DNA of 27,738 bases. Origin: Bacillota bacterium (GTDB lineage: Bacteria > Bacillota_I > Bacilli_A > Acholeplasmatales > Acholeplasmataceae). Of this stretch, positions 23,792-27,738 are shown one piece after another (position 1 is the stretch's first letter; the number at the start of each line of letters is the position of its first letter). The translations under genes and the position numbers were made by a program. The notes beneath the pieces were generated by a model. The model was given only the letters and a program-made list of their open reading frames with translations, was not told the DNA's origin and did no database searches. Location: the NCBI GenBank assembly GCA_030830185.1, contig JAURNN010000073.1, forward strand, positions 1-27,738, read 5' to 3'.

Positions 23792-24748
23792 TCACAGTCT
23801 TTTATAACTTGGGATTTTATCAGGGTATAACTGATAAATAATACTTCCCATCGCAGTCGCAACTTCACCAAGTGCGGTAATAATCATGGATTGCTTCCCT
23901 GGATAGGTGATACCATTCCCACAAGCAAAAATACCTTGAAGGGATGTTTCCATCGATGTTGAAACAATTAAACGACTGTTATCAAGTGCTAAATCATTAT
24001 TTAAAGGATGTGTTTTGATTGGAATCGTTCCAAAAAACACAAAAACATGATCACAAGTTATTTCTATGTCTTCTTTTGTTTTTAAATGCGTAATAGTAAC
24101 AGATTCAACAGTGTGGTCGGTAATAGACGCATCACTAAACTTATAAGGCGTATAGACGTTTGCATTTACTTTAATTTCTGATAATAAAGATTCATCACCT
24201 CTAAAATCATCTCTTCTGTGAATGAGATGCACCTCAGCACCGTGATTGATAAAATAATGCGCCCAGTCAGTAGCGGTATCTCCACCACCAAACATCACAA
24301 GTTTCTTACCTTCATATAGCGATGCATCTTTCACATGATAATATAGATTGTTTAACGTTGCTTCATTTTGAATATTAAGTGGACGTGGGACAAACATACC
24401 ACCACCATGAGTAATTATTATAAATTTAGATGCAATAGTTTCTTGATGGTTTGTATATGAGATAAAGCCATCTTCTGTTTTTTCGATGCGTCCAATGGAT
24501 GTCATGAGCTTGATATGACTGTTGTATTTTGATTCAGCCATTTGAGTAAGCATTTGATTTAAAATGGTTTTTCCTAATGTATCATTAAACCCTGGATAAT
24601 CATAGACGGGTTTATCTTCATACAAGCGTAATTTACCGCCTAATTCAAAAGACGCTTCAACAAGCGTATATGATAACCCTGAATTGGACGCGAGATGACT
24701 TGCATATAATCCTGCTGGACCACCACCGATAATGAGTAAATCTAACAT
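23792..24748 (-). CDS. Ferredoxin/flavodoxin-NADP+ reductase of the thioredoxin-reductase-like type
   Basis: FAD-dependent oxidoreductase of 318 residues. FAD dinucleotide fold IIGGGPAGLYAS (6-17), NADPH domain with FGGGDTATDW (153-162) and the 2'-phosphate-binding HRRDDFRGDE, and a C-terminal FAD motif FACGNGITYPGKQ. There is no CxxC redox pair, so it is not a thioredoxin reductase; the best fit is YumC-type ferredoxin-NADP+ reductase. In the C-terminal motif the usual Gly-Asp is Gly-Asn (Asn278). RBS AAAGGTGA; a TGATACAAT extended -10 lies at 24765-24773. It is followed by engB. Confidence 0.88.
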   Translation of the reverse strand: MLDLLIIGGGPAGLYASHLASNSGLSYTLVEASFELGGKLRLYEDKPVYDYPGFNDTLGKTILNQMLTQMAESKYNSHIKLMTSIGRIEKTEDGFISYTNHQETIASKFIIITHGGGMFVPRPLNIQNEATLNNLYYHVKDASLYEGKKLVMFGGGDTATDWAHYFINHGAEVHLIHRRDDFRGDESLLSEIKVNANVYTPYKFSDASITDHTVESVTITHLKTKEDIEITCDHVFVFFGTIPIKTHPLNNDLALDNSRLIVSTSMETSLQGIFACGNGITYPGKQSMIITALGEVATAMGSIIYQLYPDKIPSYKRL

Positions 24749-24764
24749 ATCTTCACCTTTTCTT

Positions 24765-24773
24765 ATTGTATCA
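24765..24773 (-). promoter_or_regulatory. Extended -10 promoter before the FAD oxidoreductase gene
   Basis: TGATACAAT on the minus strand (hexamer 24765-24770), 16 nt before the ATG. A TTGACT lies nearby but only 7 nt upstream of the hexamer, too close to be its -35. It sits after the lon terminator, so the oxidoreductase-engB pair needs such a promoter. Confidence 0.5.
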
Positions 24774-24789
24774 AATAAGTCAATAATAT

Positions 24790-24821
24790 AAAAAAAAGAC
24801 GCTTAAGTCATCCTTAAGCGT
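24790..24821 (-). terminator. Intrinsic terminator of lon
   Basis: On the minus strand ACGCTTAAG, loop GATGA, CTTAAGCGT (24799-24807 with 24813-24821), then C and eight T (24797-24790). A perfect 9-bp stem directly after the lon stop. Confidence 0.92.
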
Positions 24822-24828
24822 TTTATAG

Positions 24829-27138
24829 TTATTTTAAAGCTTTTAAAAACACATCTGTGACATGTTCAACAGGAATAATAATAAGTGCATCTTTGACTTC
24901 TTTTGGAATGTCATCAATATCTTTTTCATTATCTTTTGGAATTAAAATGGTTTTAAGTCCAGAACGATGGGCTGCAATTGCTTTTTCTTTTAATCCACCA
25001 ATCGGTAAGACATTCCCTCTTAAGGTAATTTCACCTGTCATTCCAACTTCTTTATTCACATAACGCTTAGAGAGTGCTGAATAAATTGCGGTTGCAAGTG
25101 TAATCCCTGCGGATGGACCGTCTTTAGGAACAGCGCCTTCTGGCACGTGAATGTGAAAATCGTTAGACTCAAATAACGAGACATCAAGTTTAAGTTCATC
25201 TGCATGTGACTTCACAAAGGATAATGCGGTCATCGCGGATTCTTTCATGACATCCCCGAGCTTCCCTGTTAAGACAAGTTTACCGTTTCCTTTATAGTAG
25301 GTCACTTCAACAGGTAATGTATCGCCACCAAACGCTGTATATGCAAGTCCTGTAGCCACACCAATTTGTTCTTTTTGGTCAGCTAAATTATGACTAAAAC
25401 GTTTTTTACCAATAAATGATTCCACGTTTTCTAACGTAATATGAACGGAAGGTACTTTATCAATCAATATGGTTTTAATCGCTTTACGAATGAGTGCACC
25501 AATATAACGATTTAGTTCACGCACACCCGCTTCTCTGGTGTAATGTTGAATGATGTAATAAATGACATCTTCATCAAGCTTAAACATCGCATCTTTTAGT
25601 CCGTGTGCCTTCAGTTGTTTTTTAAGTAAATGACGTTTGGCAATTTCGAACTTTTCAAGTTCTGTATAACTAGAAAGTTCAACAATTTCCATTCTATCTC
25701 TCAGTGGTGCAGGAACATTTTCTAAGTAGTTCGCGGTTGTAATGAAAAGGACTTGAGATAAATCATAAGGTTCTTCTAAATAATGATCAGAAAACTTTTG
25801 ATTTTGTTCTGGATCTAATACTTCTAACATCGCAGACGCTGGATCGCCTCTAAAATCAGAAGCCATCTTATCAATTTCATCTAATAAAAAGACTGGGTTG
25901 ACAGTTTGAGCGTCTTTCATGCCTTTAATAATGCGTCCTGGCATCGCACCAACATACGTTCTACGATGGCCACGTATTTCTGATTCGTCTCTTACGCCAC
26001 CTAGTGATTGTTTGACAAACTTTCTGTTAAGAGCATCAGCAATACTTATGGCAAGTGATGTTTTACCAACACCTGGTGGACCTGCTAAACATAAAATGGT
26101 TTGCGGGTTTTGTTTGGTCATGATTTTCACTGCAAGATATTCAATAATACGCTCTTTGACTTTTTCAAGTGCATAATGTTGTTCATCAAGTTTATCTTGA
26201 ACTTTTTTTAAATCAATATTATCTTTACTTGCTTTTTTCCAAGGAAGCTCAACAATGAGATCTAAATACGTACGAATAACTTGACTTTCTGCCATCGATG
26301 CAGGTGTAGACTGGTAACGATTCAGTTCTTGAAGTGCTTTTTCTTCCATGACTTTAGGCATTTTTGCTTTTAAGATTTTTTCTCTTAATTCTTCGATTTC
26401 ATCTTCTTTTTTTGCTTTATCGCCTAATTCTTGTTGAATCGCACGCATTTTTTCACGTAAGTAATACTCTTTTTGATTTTCATCAATCGAGCGTTTGATT
26501 TCATCATTGATTTTTTGTTCTAAATCAACAATCATCTTTTGTTTTGCAATGTCTTCTAGAAGTAGTTTTAAACGTTTATTTAAATGCGTTTCTTCTAAGT
26601 ATTGATATTTCGTTTGTTCATTAGATTTTAAGTTTAAAACAATGAGATCAACAAGCTTTTCAGTTTCAATGCCTTGTGTGATTTTATCCATGACATTCGA
26701 CTGTGGTTGTAAAATGGTTTGATGATTTTGTGTGAGTTCATTAATGACCATTTTTACAAGTGTGATTTCTTCTTCTTGATCACCTTTAATTGTTTCATTT
26801 TCTTCAAAGTCAACAACAAAATAAGGCTCGGTTAAGAAGTAATCTTTAATCGTCACACGTTTTAAAATATTAAATTTAACTTTATATGCATCATTAGGTA
26901 ATTTGATTTTCATTCCGATTTTGGCAAGCACGCCAATCGGTTCTAAATCTTCAACAGTGGGATTTTCAATGAGTGGATTTTTTTGTATTAATATAATGAC
27001 GTGTTGATCAAATGCTTGTTCTGCTTGTTCAACAGCCTTTAATGATATTTTACGTCCAACTTCAATCCGAAAATCATGTTGTGGCATTGGTATCGTGCCC
27101 CTAACGATGACAGCGGGTAAACTTGTAGGTAAGTCCAT
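24829..27138 (-). CDS. lon: ATP-dependent protease Lon
   Basis: Cytoplasmic AAA+ serine protease that degrades misfolded and regulatory proteins. I place the start at ATG 27138 (769 aa). An in-frame ATG at 27156 lies only a few nt after the predicted transcription start and has no RBS, whereas AAAGGAG (27147-27153) sits 8 nt before 27138. Domains: substrate-binding N domain (1-200), coiled-coil linker, Walker A GPPGVGKT (353-360), Walker B VFLLDEID (416-423), and the C-terminal protease with Ser676 in PKDGPSAG and Lys719 in GLKEKAIAAH. Sequence is closely like Bacillus LonA. A CIRCE operator overlaps its -35, so HrcA heat-shock control is expected. Confidence 0.97.
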   Translation of the reverse strand: MDLPTSLPAVIVRGTIPMPQHDFRIEVGRKISLKAVEQAEQAFDQHVIILIQKNPLIENPTVEDLEPIGVLAKIGMKIKLPNDAYKVKFNILKRVTIKDYFLTEPYFVVDFEENETIKGDQEEEITLVKMVINELTQNHQTILQPQSNVMDKITQGIETEKLVDLIVLNLKSNEQTKYQYLEETHLNKRLKLLLEDIAKQKMIVDLEQKINDEIKRSIDENQKEYYLREKMRAIQQELGDKAKKEDEIEELREKILKAKMPKVMEEKALQELNRYQSTPASMAESQVIRTYLDLIVELPWKKASKDNIDLKKVQDKLDEQHYALEKVKERIIEYLAVKIMTKQNPQTILCLAGPPGVGKTSLAISIADALNRKFVKQSLGGVRDESEIRGHRRTYVGAMPGRIIKGMKDAQTVNPVFLLDEIDKMASDFRGDPASAMLEVLDPEQNQKFSDHYLEEPYDLSQVLFITTANYLENVPAPLRDRMEIVELSSYTELEKFEIAKRHLLKKQLKAHGLKDAMFKLDEDVIYYIIQHYTREAGVRELNRYIGALIRKAIKTILIDKVPSVHITLENVESFIGKKRFSHNLADQKEQIGVATGLAYTAFGGDTLPVEVTYYKGNGKLVLTGKLGDVMKESAMTALSFVKSHADELKLDVSLFESNDFHIHVPEGAVPKDGPSAGITLATAIYSALSKRYVNKEVGMTGEITLRGNVLPIGGLKEKAIAAHRSGLKTILIPKDNEKDIDDIPKEVKDALIIIPVEHVTDVFLKALK

Positions 27139-27166
27139 AAGATTGACTCCTTTCATATGTGCTTAT

Positions 27167-27195
27167 AATATAGCATGAAAAAGTTACGTTAGCAA
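27167..27195 (-). promoter_or_regulatory. Promoter of lon
   Basis: TTGCTA (27190-27195), 17 bp, TATATT (27167-27172), with a TG extension (TGCTATATT) on the minus strand. The predicted transcription start is near 27160, which leaves a 5' leader of about 20 nt ending in the strong RBS used for ATG 27138. Confidence 0.7.
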
Positions 27196-27215
27196 TCTTT
27201 ATGCTTGAGTGCCAA
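27189..27215. promoter_or_regulatory. CIRCE operator for the heat-shock repressor HrcA
   Basis: TTAGCAATC-N9-GAGTGCCAA differs from the CIRCE consensus TTAGCACTC-N9-GAGTGCTAA at one base in each half and has the exact 9-bp spacer. It overlaps the lon -35 hexamer and directly abuts the trigger factor stop codon. HrcA bound here would block lon transcription until heat shock. CIRCE-like elements before lon are known in some Mycoplasma species. Confidence 0.92.
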
Positions 27216-27738
27216 TTATTTTTTTACTGCACTTTCAATGACAAGTTCATAGCCTAACTGTGGTAATAAATCTTTTTTAAGTTGATCTGGCGTCACCACT
27301 TGTTTCACATAATTTAACTCAAGTTTATGAGTTTCAGCAAGTTTTTGATACTCAGACTCGACTTTTTCTTCAGAAACTTCTAATGATTCAGCTTTTGCAA
27401 CAGCTTCAAATACTATATTCATTTTGACACGTGATGAAGCATCTTCTTTTGCTTGTGCTTCAAACATTTCTGGTGTCATGCCTGAAAACTGTAAGAACTG
27501 TTCATAAGGAATGTTATATTGTTTCGCTTGATTTTTAATTTGATCGATTTGACCTTGTGCCTCTTTTTTAATCATGGATTCAGGAATCTCAACGGTAACA
27601 CCATCTAATACTTTGGTAATAACATCGTTTTCAAATTGTTGTTTTGTAGACTTTTCTTTTCTATCAGTAAGTTCTTTTAAAAGTGCAACTTTTAGAGTTT
27701 CAACTGTTTTTTCTTCTCTATTTAAGGTTTCTACCCAA
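27216..27738 (-). CDS. tig: Trigger factor, C-terminal part (5' end cut by the window)
   Basis: Ribosome-associated chaperone. The frame is open from the right edge to the TAA at 27216, 173 residues. The visible part reads into the C-terminal substrate-binding domain: KELTDRKEKS, VTVEIPESMI, PYEQFLQFSGMTPEMFEAQ, DASSRVKMNIVFEAVAKAE and VSEEKVESEY. Ribosome-binding and PPIase domains lie outside the window. No terminator separates it from lon, so some lon mRNA may come from tig readthrough. Confidence 0.93.
   Translation of the reverse strand, partial: WVETLNREEKTVETLKVALLKELTDRKEKSTKQQFENDVITKVLDGVTVEIPESMIKKEAQGQIDQIKNQAKQYNIPYEQFLQFSGMTPEMFEAQAKEDASSRVKMNIVFEAVAKAESLEVSEEKVESEYQKLAETHKLELNYVKQVVTPDQLKKDLLPQLGYELVIESAVKK

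Noticed and set aside
23792..24748. Thioredoxin reductase
   Set aside because: The CxxC redox pair expected between the two halves of the NADPH domain is absent.
27139..27156. Upstream ATG (27156) as lon start
   Set aside because: It lies about 5 nt from the predicted transcription start, and its codons contain the AAAGGAG RBS for ATG 27138.

Overview
The window reads as chromosomal core sequence from a low-GC, wall-less firmicute relative, most probably an Acholeplasma (Mollicutes, Acholeplasmataceae). It is strongly AT-rich and genes are packed with 4-nt stop/start overlaps. UGA is used as a genuine stop: the ATGA overlaps ruvB/queA, rplU/prp, valS/folC and both nup junctions need it. That excludes the Mycoplasma/Spiroplasma code and fits Acholeplasma. 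Gene content and order (ruvA-ruvB-queA, rplU-prp-rpmA-obg, tig-lon) are firmicute-like. The genus is an inference; no database was searched. There is no sign of phage, IS elements, CRISPR, tRNA or rRNA.

Layout. Nearly everything is on the minus strand; only two genes, both unusual, are on the plus strand. (1) 1-4430, minus: ruvA-ruvB-queA, then HPr (ptsH), trmB and an M42 aminopeptidase cut by the left edge. (2) 4513-7941, plus: a lone 1142-residue coiled-coil protein, divergent from ruvA and convergent with obg. (3) 7938-10262, minus: rplU, prp, rpmA and obg, behind a consensus promoter and a structured, probably L21-sensing leader, with a terminator before obg. (4) 10263-14981, minus: a BMP-type nucleoside ABC transporter (lipoprotein, ATPase, two permeases) with an internal terminator after the lipoprotein gene. 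(5) 15070-16676, minus: a DUF697 membrane protein and radC. (6) 16697-21195, minus: a valine T-box leader, a GNAT acetyltransferase, valS and folC. (7) 21283-23181, plus: an LTA-synthase-like membrane sulfatase whose promoter is covered by a 13-bp inverted repeat. (8) 23211-24748, minus: a ferredoxin-NADP reductase-like flavoprotein and engB. (9) 24829-27738, minus: lon, behind a CIRCE (HrcA) operator, and the C-terminal part of trigger factor.

Functionally the window serves translation and its quality control (L21, L27, Prp, Obg, EngB, ValRS, TrmB, QueA), recombination and repair (RuvAB, RadC), protein folding and turnover (Tig, Lon) and nucleoside uptake. Regulation is unusually readable: a Val T-box, a CIRCE element, an L21 leader, an attenuating terminator in the nup operon, a hairpin containing the radC ribosome-binding site, and several extended -10 promoters.

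The least explained parts are the giant coiled-coil protein and the LtaS-like enzyme with its twin-palindrome operator. The second is notable because a wall-less cell does not make classical wall-associated lipoteichoic acid; a role in glycerophosphoryl-glycolipid synthesis is an attractive hypothesis.
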